From NCBI GenBank assembly GCA_959347315.1, contig OY365810.1, positions 10,859,228 through 10,923,227 of the forward strand: a DNA stretch of 64,000 nucleotides, read 5' to 3'. A program made the translations under genes and the position numbers. The stretch is from Bimastos eiseni (taxonomy: Eukaryota > Annelida > Clitellata > Crassiclitellata > Lumbricidae). Numbering within the stretch: the first letter of the stretch is position 1; each line of letters opens with the position of its first letter. Positions 23,048 to 35,100 of this stretch are shown here, piece by piece. Below the pieces are notes generated by a model that worked only from the letters and a program-made list of their open reading frames with translations, did not search any database and was not told the origin of the DNA.

Positions 23048-24334
23048 CTGTAAAGACAATGAGCGAGAACGGGAGCGATGCGCAGACGAATAGAACATGA
23101 TCGAATTTGAGACAGACAAAGGCAACATAGAAACAGGAAGAGAGGAATGTAACTGGCTGAGAGACATGGGTTAGTTCACCTGAGACAAATTATGTGAGAT
23201 CAATTGGATGGAAAAAGCGCATACGTTACATCCTGAGACATCGCACAGTCAATTAGCAATGCAATGTGTAGTAGCACAACAATCGATTTGTGGTCCAACA
23301 TCTGTCAGTCACTTCAATTGGTGACAGAGCAAGATGGTACGGACAAAATGATATGGACAAAATGATATGGACAAAATGATATGGACAAAATGATATGGCC
23401 AAAATGGTATGGATAAAATGATATGGACAAAATGGTATGGACAAAATGGTATGGATAAAATGATATGGACAAAATGATATGGCCAAAATGATATGGCCAA
23501 AATGGTATGGACAAAATGATATGGACAAAATGATATGGACAAAATGATATGGACAAAATGGTATGGACAAAATGATACGGATAAAATTTTATATGGATAA
23601 AATGGTAAGGAAAAAATGATACGGGTAGGATTATACGGATAAAATATTACGGGCAAATAGATATCGTGCTTGAATGCAAGGTCGAAATCAATTAAATGAA
23701 TTATCAAATCAATCAAGTCAAAATCTTTTATTTGCTTCCAGAATGTACAGTAGATTTGAAATTTTGTTAGATACATGTAGGAGTGGAAACAAAAAGGAAG
23801 CCAATCTAGCCTCCATTTCAGTATTATTCTTATCACCAAGGTAATTTCCATTGAACTGAAGCATGTTTCATCTATCAAGCTTCTATGAACCCGTGGTTGT
23901 TGATCAGTTGATTGATCAGTCAATGTAAATATGTATAGTCAGATATATAGCGCAATTGTTCAGTAAGAACATCGTGAACTTACGTACAAATGCTCCTTTG
24001 ACCTAGAGCTATAACAAGATAAACGTATTGAATCGCGTGTGGGTTCGCCAGACGTATGTTCTGTTTAATTTATGTTGGACCTCTATAAATGACGTTGAAA
24101 CTCTAAGCTCATCAAAGCTCGTAACAAAACAAACGTGCGACCTGTGTTCTGGTCTGTCAAGTGCTAACTATAACAAGTAGAATTAGAGATACAGATTTTT
24201 TACTGTACCATCAGGTTTTCTGTAAATGGTCATTGTTCCGCAAGTTTTATCATCAGGACACGTCACACTCACAAAATATTCGACGCCGCAGCTATATGCC
24301 TCGATAATTTTTTGACAGCTCCAACACTGGATAC
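22725..24334 (-). CDS. Ly6/three-finger-like protein 3
   Basis: The N-terminal exon 24334-24209 (acceptor ATTCAAG) encodes IQCWSC, YSC, VTC, KTC; the C-terminal exon ending at stop 22725 encodes VERGC, YPGC, LTICTKSCDGDNCND. The core has ten cysteines as in Ly6 proteins. The join is uncertain: donor GATG|GTACAG (phase 1) fits acceptor TTTACAG before 23047 and gives a linker with one extra cysteine, while donor CT|GTATCT after 24193 fits acceptor TTTTCAG before 22935 (phase 2) and gives a linker of normal length. The tail after CN is polar (PPQPSWSNEAQVT), so no GPI anchor is seen. An in-frame ATG at 24383 gives a short hydrophobic leader and could be the start without a separate exon. Confidence 0.72.
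23333..23660 (-). repeat. 14-base minisatellite, about 20 copies
   Basis: Unit close to ATGGACAAAATGAT, degenerating toward 23660. It lies in the intron of Ly6-like gene 3. Its period makes long open frames (42 bases is three units) that are not genes. Confidence 0.9.
24209..24334 (-). CDS. Ly6-like gene 3, N-terminal domain exon
   Basis: 126 bases if the phase 1 donor is used. Five cysteines beginning QCWSC. The open frame continues up to ATG 24383 with MIYVSTVLPCFIHIIQ, which could be a signal peptide or intron sequence. Confidence 0.72.
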
Positions 24335-24744
24335 CTTGAATGATATGAATGAAGCAAGGTAACACAGTCGACACATAAATCATTATCTACTGACAATATA
24401 TTTATCCGATGGAAATGCCGTAGATAAAAATATAGGCATATTCGTGTGGGCCACAAATGGTTCGAAATTTTTTAGTGAACTTCTTAGACACAGATCGATT
24501 TCATCGAGTAAAATTTTGTCGGTATAGATTAGTAGGAAAGTATTTAAGAAAATAAAAATACATATCGTTTGTAATATCTCTCAAATGGTTTTGAGGGCAT
24601 CGCGTGTCTAACTAAATCCTTAGTTTAATCTGGGCTAGATTCAGAAGGATTTACCAATTCGTAAACTTTGCCGGTTCGTCAACTTCTCTTAATCAGTCTA
24701 TTGTGCATTTAGCTAGCTCTCAAAAACGCATTAAAACGCTCTCA

Positions 24745-24845
24745 ATGATCATCATAATTGTCATCATCATCATTATCATCATTATCATCACCATCATCAT
24801 CATCACCATCATCAGCAGCAGCAGCAGCATACTCGTCATCACTAA
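24745..24845 (+). repeat. ATC/CAG trinucleotide repeat
   Basis: Interrupted TCA/TCATTA array with a short CAG run. Non-coding. Confidence 0.8.
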
Positions 24846-25214
24846 TATCATGGAGATAGGAAATAATTTCAGTAATGGGAGGATGATATTTCGCATGCAT
24901 ACTAAAATTATTTAAAGTTAACTGCAATCAAAACTTTTCCTTCAAGGTAACGTCAAAAAGGTATAAGAATGCTCTTTACCTTCCGATAACCCAAATACTA
25001 GACACGAACAAAACACAATTCGGATGAAGCAGCGCATTTGCAATTACAAAAAAAGCTTTATAGTGACTGATATTATGACCGAAAGACCAGCGTGAGACCA
25101 ATACGAGAAAGATTTGCAGTAGGCCTATCGTCAACCGGGGTTCGGGCTTTTAAAGAGATCTCGAGCATGGACGTCGAAAGAAATAATCAAGGCAGCTTGC
25201 GTTTGATTTATGAA

Positions 25215-25258
25215 ACTGTACTGGATGCATGTCTATCTAGACATGCATCCAGTACAGT
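25215..25258. repeat. Perfect 20-base inverted repeat, 4-base loop
   Basis: Left arm 25215-25234 ACTGTACTGGATGCATGTCT, loop ATCT, right arm 25239-25258, fully complementary. Could extrude as a cruciform or form an RNA hairpin. Confidence 0.92.
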
Positions 25259-25794
25259 ATACGTGCGTGAGTTGCTCATTGTAAGCAAATGAAGCTAAGC
25301 TTGATATCTGCAGTAATTATTCGAATTGTAAACAGAAGGTCGTCCTCAAAAACTATTGCATAAAAGATTATCACTTTTGTAATCGCTACCCTGCTAGTAA
25401 TGAAGGAGCAGCAATGGCTCGAAGTCTTGAAGCAGAATTTAATCCTTCTAATGGCTTATTCGAATTTGAAGAGAACATAAGAGTTGCAGTTCATGGGGCA
25501 GATAAAACAATTGGATCACAAAGCAGTCGAGGCTCTGATAAATGGATTTCTTACCCGAATAATCCAACGATGTCAAAAGTTCACTCGATGCTTAATTGAC
25601 TTGATATGTAGCTGTTGATTCTTGGGTTTCTCTGAGTCACCTTCGATTTAATCGTTAAATCATTCAAATCTCATAGACGTATCCACGTCAATCATTAATC
25701 GAAGGATTTCCACCTTCTGTTCTTCGTGATCGGTGTTTGATAATATTTTTATTGATCATTAGATATAAGCCAATGGTTATTCATTTGGGTATCG

Positions 25795-26258
25795 CGTCAG
25801 TTGATCCCCCGTCAGCTGATCCTCTAGTCAATTGATCCCCTCAAATCTCTAGGCTGTGCGTCACAGACTTGTACCTGATACTATTAGTAAACAAAAGATT
25901 GATTTTACAGATTTGCAAAATAACATTACAAAATAACACATTAATGAGCAGGCTTTGTGTTTAATACTCCGCGCTGTAACCGATTACGGCTTTCGGATAT
26001 TCTTTTATATCTCAGAGCAAGACTTTATGCTGATAAACTAATTATGTCATAACTCTCAATAACGCTTGTGTGTTTTTTATCATTTTAACATTGCGTGGTG
26101 TTTTATATCGTTCTTGTAATAAATGGAGAAGGTCGCAAGTGGAACTTGAATGCTATATTAATTGGGCTGGGTTCAATAAGCAGGGAATCAATTGACGAGA
26201 AAATCAGTCGACTAGGGGATCAATTGACGGGGGTTCAACTGACGGGGATCAAAAGACG
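25795..26258. mobile_element. Foldback-type element 2 with subrepeated arms
   Basis: Left arm 25795-25850 and right arm 26187-26258 are inverted; both are built from a subrepeat like GTCAATTGATCCCC. The interior is AT-rich and non-coding. Confidence 0.65.
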
Positions 26259-26835
26259 TAGAACCTTTATTTGCATTCATTGAACTGTGAACACAAATTA
26301 ATGTTATTGTGAGCAAGTAAGAAATGCGTGTCATATGTGTGTGTGCGTGTGTGTAACGGTCACTGTATGATCCCGGAACACGTCTTGAGCGATGCAGACT
26401 TGTGTCTAGCAAGCAGGATTCTATCAATAATACATTAGCGGCTAGTAGAGTTTGATTTTTCTGAGTAGCTGAGCGAGTTTTTTGTTATTGATTACACTAC
26501 GTAACGCGATTTTTGTTCCCTTGCAATGAGTATAGTTTCTTGTTTAGGCCTACTTGTGGCTCAACATAATAGGAAAAGTTTGTTATTTACTTCAAACTCG
26601 GCGTTTGTGATCAGTCCCATCGTATTTTGAAATTTACCTATTTCCAAATGAAACAAGCAAACTTTGCTCTTGGTGTTCATGTCAAGTCAGAAAGAAAGCA
26701 ATAAAAATCAGAAGAAACCACGTTAATAATTATAATTGATCCAAATGAACATGCAGGCCTATCAAATGCTTAGTTTTCCGACATTTAGGCTTATATTGTA
26801 AATCAACGAATTAGCCCCCAAATGTGGTTCTAGGT

Positions 26836-27040
26836 AAGTTTTCGCCATCACATTTTCGCCATCAATTTTTCGCCATCAGGTTTTCGCCAGTACACTTTCC
26901 CCCGTCGTTTTGTTCACCATTTCGTCTATCCAGCTTCCATTTAAGCCTGGCGAGAAATTGACGGGGGATCGTGCACTGGTGAAAAATTGATGGGGAAATA
27001 TTTATGGAAAAAATTAATAGCGAAAAAAGTGTCGATCACC
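26836..27040. mobile_element. Foldback-type element 3 with subrepeated arms
   Basis: Left arm has units TTTTCGCCATCA and ends near CCCCCGTCG; right arm is the degenerate inverted counterpart. The flanks CCCCAAATGTGGT (26817) and CCCCAAATGTAGT (27038) could be a target-site duplication. Confidence 0.65.
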
Positions 27041-27179
27041 CCAAATGTAGTCTCCCAACATGTTCTCCTTACACTGTGACGTTCAGAGTTTAGTAGATCC
27101 TGGTATAAGCGTCGCCTTGTTCTTCTGATTATGCTCCCATGTTTTCTTTGAAGTTATCAAGGTGAACATCAAGGATATT

Positions 27180-27750
27180 AACTTTAAGAGACATATCATG
27201 CAGCCCATTTTGGCATGATATTGCCATAGTTCTTCAATAGAGTCTCTACAAAGTGTTTGGCCTTGTTATTGCTCAGCAAGCATGTGGTCATTGCGACAAA
27301 GCTGTTCCAAGCCGCTTTCTCTTTTCTAGTGAGCTTTATGGGGAACTCGCTGCACTTCATGATTTTCTTTATCTGTGGTCTTACGCAAACACCGGCTTTC
27401 ACCTATGGGAAGAAGTCTTAAAGGTACTTGGAAGTTGCCGATTCTTTACTAAGAGCTGTGACAGATTGTTTCATAAGGCCCAATTTGATGTGCGATGGTG
27501 GCAGCAACACTTTCTGAGTAACCACCAGTGAATCCCACTTGATGTTTTTGCTCCCAACAGAAAACTCTATCCGCTGGGGCCAGTCCCGCCTGTGGTAGTG
27601 CGCCTTTAAGGAGTTAAGGGCCGATGGAGGGGAGCCAGTTATTATTACCCTTTTAGAGTAAAAAGGAACACATAGAAATTTGCAATGCACAATTAACATT
27701 TGACCAAATTTTATTCGACTACGTTGATGCGACAAAATGTCTTTGACCAT
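27180..27750 (-). pseudogene. Decayed transposon-type ORF (LPPLHIKLGLMKQ / KEKAAWNSF family)
   Basis: Two frames on minus carry KVLLPPSHIKLGLMKQ (27520-27460) and RPQIKKIMKCSEF with LTRKEKAAWNSFVAM (27390-27290). These are blocks of a multicopy, transposon-associated protein family common in arthropod and cnidarian genomes that I know by motif but cannot name. The blocks are in order but separated by stops and a frameshift, so this is a relic. Confidence 0.6.
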
Positions 27751-28106
27751 GACCTTTCAAGCCAAAGATGACTCTGAATGACAAAACAATATAATAAATG
27801 AATTATGCAACCTGAAATCAGTAACATTAGAGGCATTGCACCTGCACAATTATGCTGTATTGCCCATCTTTCACTATCTTATTGAACCACAAGCCATACG
27901 AGAATCTTCATAGATAGTATTTCTTTTGAATCGATATGCCTTGACTTTTTCACACTTTCTTTAAGGCTGTCCTGACACCTTGTCCTTTTGTCCTCTGAGC
28001 GGATTTCTTTATCACAATAACTTGTCCTCAATAGTTCATACTATCTTTGTGATCATACTGCGGCTTGTCAGTTTGAAATTTAAAAAAAATATTAAGGTCA
28101 TTATAA

Positions 28107-28112
28107 TTTATT
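28107..28112 (-). promoter_or_regulatory. Candidate polyadenylation signal of gene B
   Basis: TTTATT on plus is AATAAA on minus, about 110 bases after the gene B stop codon and just after a TTA/AAT microsatellite. Position and sequence fit, but AATAAA is common in such AT-rich DNA. Confidence 0.4.
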
Positions 28113-28132
28113 TTAATGGCATTACGATCATG

Positions 28133-28163
28133 ATTATTATTATTATTAATAATAATAATAATA

Positions 28164-28199
<36 letters not shown>
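28133..28199. repeat. ATT/AAT microsatellite with inverted halves
   Basis: ATT units switch to AAT units and back, so the tract can fold on itself. It lies just downstream of the gene B stop. Confidence 0.85.
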
Positions 28200-28222
28200 A
28201 CAGCAATGATAGTGACAATGGT

Positions 28223-29106
28223 TCATTTTTTCCCAACGTCGTATAGAAGAACTTGTCCAACGCCATTCTCAGTTTCATTAGGTTTGCAACTGCCACAGGC
28301 GACGATCAATCTACCATTCGATTCGTCCAAACAAATTCTTCTGGGATGACGAAGGCCTTGTTTCTCGGTGACGACATCTCTTAGAAACGCGAGAGTGGAA
28401 CTCAATAGCAGCACCCTACTGTTGTTAAGATCGGCAACGAGGATATTACCCCCTCTGTCGATGGCCAGATACATAGGATGGTTCAGGGACACAACGCTTG
28501 AGCCAACCTCAGCGCAAAACGACTTGAGAATATCTCCAAATACATCAACTATGCATACTCCATGTACGGTGTCACTATGAAAACCAGAGCCATAGCTGAC
28601 CACATAATTACCGTTGGTCAATTTCCTAGCGTGCTGTGGATGGTTGATATTAGAAGGCAGATTGATCACGAGTTGTAGCTGTCCTTCGGCTGAGTATACG
28701 TTCAGCTTGTTCTTCATATTAACGGTCAAAACGACATTCGCGTCGTATGTGATGGACAATCGACCTTGGTCTTCTGATGTCATCCACCTAATCAGAACCG
28801 TTCCATTTCGGTCTACCTTCAGAATCTCCTCAAGCCTCTTTGCCTTGATCCAGTTGATGATGTAAAGACATTTATTTTGGTCGCATGATGCGATATCTTC
28901 TACATTTTCGACGTCATTGCCTAGTGACAATCTCTTCCTGATGTTAAGCATTGACAGGTCGTAAACCTCTATTTCGTGACCCTTTAGTGGTACAACATAG
29001 AGTTCGTTGTCTAATATCGCTAGTTGACTCAGTCCGTCAGCCTTAGAAGTCGTGTCTTTCTCGAGCTTCATCAGTAGTGTAGGATTTTCATTGTATTCAA
29101 AGCGGG
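28223..29106 (-). CDS. Gene B exon 6: NHL-like beta-propeller and stop
   Basis: Acceptor CTGTTGAAG at 29108-29107 (phase 1), stop at 28225-28223, 884 bases. The open frame runs slightly further upstream only through non-ATG codons, so the true left boundary is the acceptor. About 294 residues of repeated beta-strand pattern with typical NHL blades: HPMYLAIDRGGNILVADLNN followed by SRVLLLSS, and LRHPRRICLDESNGRLIVAC. Earlier blades include GLSQLAILDNELYVVPLKGH and HPQHARKLTNGNYVVSYGSG. This is the size of a whole five- or six-bladed propeller. Confidence 0.85.
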
Positions 29107-32100
29107 CTTCAACAGAACGAAGCAAATAAACAGATTATTTAGTATATTTCGATTTAATTTTTACACATTCAAAATAAATTTTGTCTTCAGTCGCCCAGAG
29201 GTGATATGACACACTTGCTACAGTTAGGATTTAGGAAGTTGCACGTATCTATTGGTTTGTTCTATATTGCCTTAAAGACAAATTTAGTGTCAAATGATAG
29301 GGTCTATATTAAGGTGTGTTCTACCTAATGAAATGAAGCAGCTGTATGATAGATATAGACGCGGTGCCTAACCCCAGTAGAAACCGTTTGTTACCGCGAT
29401 GGTTTGAGACTTGAATATAGAAGTCATAATAAAACGCTAACAGTACAGTTACGTGTATACTCACAAAGTTTATTCGGCAAATTTATGCTGCCTGGGAGCC
29501 TCTCAATTACTTTCTTTTGTTCTCTGACTTCTGCCTTCAATTTTTTAACGACATCCTCCAATGCGGATTTCTCTTTGATCAGCTGTTTATTCTCCTGTTT
29601 AGCTGTGTTACTTATTGATTTCTCCATTTCAATGTTCTGTCGCAGAATCCTCACCTCTGCGTTCAATCTCTGCAACTCTCTTTCAGTTTGGCTTCTGATG
29701 TTTGTAATCTCCATGCTTTTGTTCAAAACATCTGCCTTAAGTTTAACGATCTCATCGGATTTATGGATTTGTTGTTCTCTTTTGATAAAATTGTGCATAT
29801 GCTGCCTAAGTTCCGTTTTTTCTTCTTTAATCTGTTGTGTTTCTTTCTTCAATTCGTCGAATTCTTAATGAAGCAAACACAAAATTATCACATAAAGAAA
29901 AGGGTGTTTACACTGTTAGCGCGTCTAATTGTGAAGCCTAATAAGGCGTCGAACTTATTCGACTATAAATAAAGAGACCGAGTGTAATATCAGTATATTG
30001 ACATAAACTAATAGCCGTCGACCATTACGTGATTCACTGCAGGACTGTTGATAATGTCATGCAGCAGTGAGTAACTAAAGTCATTTGTTGACTTTAATAC
30101 TTGTATGTAGGCCTACCTATATTATGTCCTTAACAGTTAATGAAGATGTGCCCTTTTGCCAAGGTGAGTTCTCTTGCAGTGTATTGAAATATAATTTAAT
30201 CAGATATAATCCAATATAAGGTATGATGTACAACCATGGTTGAAAGTTTGTTAACACTGCATGCTTGTCTAGGCATCAATTTTATGCTTACGGTTAAATG
30301 TGAAATCGAAAACATTAGACTAATAAATGTTATATCATATGAGGTCGAGTCAAAGTGGCTTAGCTTGGTTCACAGTAACTATAATATGCTCAATGATTTT
30401 ATATATAATCACTCAGACGTAGATAACGACCTTAATCTTTGAATGCTCCATGCAAAGCACATTTGTCACTCCCAGAAAGTAGATATGGAAAACTTTTAGT
30501 AGTTATTGTATGCTTTTAGCAGACTTTCAAAGTCAACGAATACCTCTGAGTACTTTCACAAAACAAGTGTCTAAAACATCGCTTGTAGCATAGTTTTTCT
30601 TTTGTCGAATTGCTATGACTTTGAGTGCAATTTCAGACTGATGATGGTCGCACAGTTGAGGCAATTTCTTTCTTAAACTAGAGATCTTCGTTCTTTTCTG
30701 TATTTAGACAGAGCAGACAGTAAAGTAACATAGTATAATAAGAAAACTATACACGGCAGTCATATTGAGAGGTCTAAGGACAGTGATTCACTATACAATA
30801 TACTTATCATATTTATCATTATTTACTTATAACATGTCGCTTTCTTACAAGCAAACAGCAATCGATATTGCTGCGCACAGCGCCAGTTGGTACGTCCACA
30901 CATTAACCGCCTCAGTGAGGCTCGAATCCTTACTGTCGTGTTATAAGGCTCCCATGTTCCATAACAAATAACCTCCAGAAAAAGGAGGTCATATCTTAAG
31001 CGTCGTCCACAATGTAGGCCCTATATTTATATAATATCTGTATGTGTATAAGCACATCATGCCGTTCAGTGTGAAAAGCAGAAGGGGAATACCACGAAAA
31101 ACTTGGTATAGTATTCGATACAACAGCGCAGATGCGCTTGAGGATATCGTGAGTGGAGGTGAGATTACTGCGAGATACAGAGAGGGATAGAGACGCTGAG
31201 CTCCCGATATACACATGGACCTATACACTTGTATAGGAAGGCATGCACATTGTATACCACAATGGCTCCAAAGGAGAAGATCGCGTAAGGCAGAGAAGTA
31301 ACAGTCAGTGTTCCAAAAGTTGCAGTTTTACTTTGGTATGGACGTTGTTTATATGATAGTTCATGAGGGTACTTGCTTGTAATCAACTCTGTAGATGAAA
31401 GTCCACGATTGACAAATCTTTGTCCATATGCTATGTATGACAGAGAGGGCTAGAGACACAGTGGAAGACGTTACTCTTTGCATTAGGGAAGAGTTCAAGG
31501 TAGTTTGTCGGGAAAACAATTTAGGCCCTCATATTATGGCGGTCGAAGACTCTGGATTCGCCGTGGCTGGTTCTAAAATGTTAGTCATGTATTGTTCGAC
31601 ATTTATTATAATATCATCATCTTCTGTAATCGTATTTCTTTCAACCCTCAAGGAATTAGATAATTCCCGCCCATTCCTACGATTGTCGTCCTTCATCAAT
31701 TAAGAATTACATCATTCCAGTACAAAATAAAGCAATTACGCGAATCGAGTGGCTTACTTTTCCGATGAATAGATCCGTTTTTGTCACTGACTTGATCTGG
31801 TAGATCAACTTCGGTCTGGGTGGAGGTCTGGGAGGACGAGGTGGAGTGCAGGAAATTTCAGGATCAGGAACTGAAATTGTTCTTTTTGGAGTATGGGAAG
31901 ACGCACCTGAGGTCTCAGCACTGCGTGTTCTCGCCGCAGTTAAACCTGATGGAGGCACTGGAAAAATCATTATTGTTTGTCCAATCTTGTTATTTCACTC
32001 AAAAGCATCACACAAAAATACGTCAGTCAAAGAAAACAAATCTCGTCTTCAAAAATGAGCAAAACGAGTAATCTAATGAATTCGAGTATTTATGTGGCGC

Positions 32101-35100
32101 TCAGTGATAGGCGCCTTAGAGTTCTAGGAGGCACTTACTCGGTGACTGTTGGAGCACTAAGTAGACGTGCATCTGGTTCGTATCTTTCAAGGCCTGAAGA
32201 AAGATCTCGAAGTGTTCGCAACACTTTCTGCTGATGAGAGAAAGCAGCTTGTCGTTCTTCTTAAACGTATCCCTCTCGGTGAGGATGTCCTCCATTTCTC
32301 GCTGGCTCAGAACATAGTTCTCGAAGAGGATATCGACGAGACCGGTCGACGAATCCAGTGTCTCCACCAGCGACGTGTAGTTTCGACGAATGATATTCGA
32401 ATGAATTGAAGAACATTCATACACTGCGACAGATTGAATACTCAATTGATATACTACTGCTTGAAACTGACTGACTGACTGACCTATTGATTATTAGTGA
32501 TCGACTAAATTATTGTATAAGTGCAATGTGATGTAATGTAATCGAGCATTTCAATAGCGCCCTTTCGAGATATCTACCCAGAGGCGGTCTCTGCGCTGGT
32601 CGATATAGGCTATGTATTATGTTCGAGCAAATACACCAGTTAGCAAAACTCTATACAAGCTGATGCGAGCCACCAATAGTGGACTCACGCACAGGCTGAA
32701 ACCAACCAACGGCTTCCCGTCGACATCTGACAGATGACATAGATGTTCATAGTCTCTGACCATTTTTTTTCCCAAAATCATGTTATTCCACTCAAGTGCA
32801 TCGCAATAAGTAGTAGCCTACTTATTAAAGTGACTCAGATATTTCTTTCACGTGTGATTGATCAGCTGAATAAATAACTTGTTGATTGATTGCTTTGCTA
32901 GGAACTGATAAATTGACTGACTATTGATTAACTGGGTAACTGAATGACTGTCTGTATATTTATTAAACTATCATTAGTTAGAAAATAGTCACTTCTACCG
33001 CACATGGCCAAAATCTAAACGCCCAGTGAAAGAGACAGCCAATGTCTCAATGGTGAATAAGCAATTGAAGACTTACTTGATATGTAAATTAATGTCTTAC
33101 TGACTTACACGTAATGAATAAAAAATATATAATTCTGCTCGAATTTACTGAATGCATTATAACCAATAAATGCCTCAATGTCTAACACGTACCGTAAAAT
33201 GGAGAACATTGGCACCACGGGGTAACTTTGACACATTACAAACACGTGTATGTATACATTCATACATACATACATACATACATATATACATACAAGTATA
33301 CATGTAGGTCATATGTCATGCATGTATGTCATGCATACACACATACATACATATATGCACACATATATATACATATACAGCTATGCGTGCTTTCATGGAT
33401 GCATATATGCATGTATATATGTATGTATGTATATATGGATGGATGTATATTTGTATATATGTATGTATGTATTCATGCATACCGACGTACATGCACACAT
33501 GCGTGCAATAATACATACATACATACATACATGTATGCATATAGATATATGTATGTAGGTATGCATGTATGTATGTATGTATGAGTGTATGTATGTATGT
33601 ATGCATGAATGTATGCACAATTGTGTATATGTATGTATGTATTCATGCATACCTACGTACATGCGCAATAATACGTACACACACATATGCAAACGTACAT
33701 ACATACATACACACATATGCAAACGTACATACATACACACACACATATATACGTGCATGCATACACACGTGCCATTACACATGTATACATACATTGATAC
33801 ATACATATATATATATTGTCAGTGTGAACTTTTGGGTTATGGACCTCTACGAGATTTTTCAAACTGTGGACCAGACATTAGACTTGTTAAACTGCTGCAA
33901 ACTCGACCTCCTTGAACGGAATTTTGATCTATGAAAAGTCATGTGCTCAGCAAATACTCCCAATGCTGTTTTAAGAGCGTTTCTGTATGCCAATGTTACC
34001 CTTATCATTGTAAAATTAATCTTTTCTAGAAATGCTACATGGTGCCAAAGTTGCCCCAATTACCGGGGTAACTTTGTCTTTTTTTCGAATATTTTTACTA
34101 ATAGAATAAATTCATGGAAATTTTTGAAATTTCACAGACTAGTAGTTAACCCTTTTTATTGCTTATAGTTTAGAAAAGCAAGAAATTTCCTCAACTAGTT
34201 CAGAGGTTCACCCAAAAAAAGAACCCTCAATAGTAATGAATAATGAATTAGCCTACGCATTGAATAAATCAGTGAGTATGCTTTAATTTACTAAATGCAC
34301 TTTATTTTAAGACTAAAATAGCGTACGATTCTAAAGAGAAAACAGCCTATGGTTTCGTCTACCTTCTGATATCAGGAGCCTGTGGATATGATGCTGCTTC
34401 GTGTCAACCAAAGCCTTTAGGAATCCCTCGTAGACGTCGTTGCCTTTCTTCATGATGACATTTAGCAGTTCTTCGTTGGCTCTCGTTGGTGATGGTTCGT
34501 GGCTGAAGATGTCGTCCCGTTCTCTCTCTGACAACATCTCTTTCTCAAACAACATGGCAACGATATCACGCACGCATGTCAGGTTGCTTACTACGTAATT
34601 GAACTTGCACCGAATGCGTCTGCAGTGTCCACCTTGACAAACAATTCGCATTCAAGGATGTTGTTATATCTGTAGTGTATAATTATTTGCAAGACAATAA
34701 TTGTCTTTATAATGTCATGTCATCTCAGCCTCATTTACGTAATTTGCAGTCTGCCTCTCGGCAAGCAGTGCAGTTCATAATTATGTTCGTCCGAGAACAT
34801 TCATTCTAAGCGTTTATATAGCACATATCTAGGCCTAAAAAGAGTGTAGCCCAAGATTCCAATTTCAATCATTGATCTCAGTGTAAATTAATCAATTGTA
34901 TAGCTAGAATTGTTTCAAGACACCATATATGTTAGAACTCTTATTTGAAACATTTGATAGGGTCGAAACACAGAATTTCAGACTGCTTTAGATAGATCAT
35001 TTGTCGCCATTGCCAAATATAAATTTTCGTGACAAATAACTAATAAATATAAAATTTGAGTCTACTTCGTGGAAAACCTCCCCTTACGTTACGTGTAAAG

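Noticed and set aside
23253..23923. Minus-strand open frames up to 204 residues with SFCPYHFVHIIL repeats
   Set aside because: They are translations of the 14-base minisatellite; three units make 42 bases, so all frames stay open by chance.
28223..29125. Treating the NHL exon as an independent single-exon gene starting at 29125
   Set aside because: The codon there is TTG, the frame has no ATG near its start, and an AG acceptor with matching phase sits at 29108-29107.
33228..33934. Several open frames of 60-137 residues rich in Tyr, Ile, His, Met, Cys
   Set aside because: Products of the TATG/CATA array, open on both strands in several frames.
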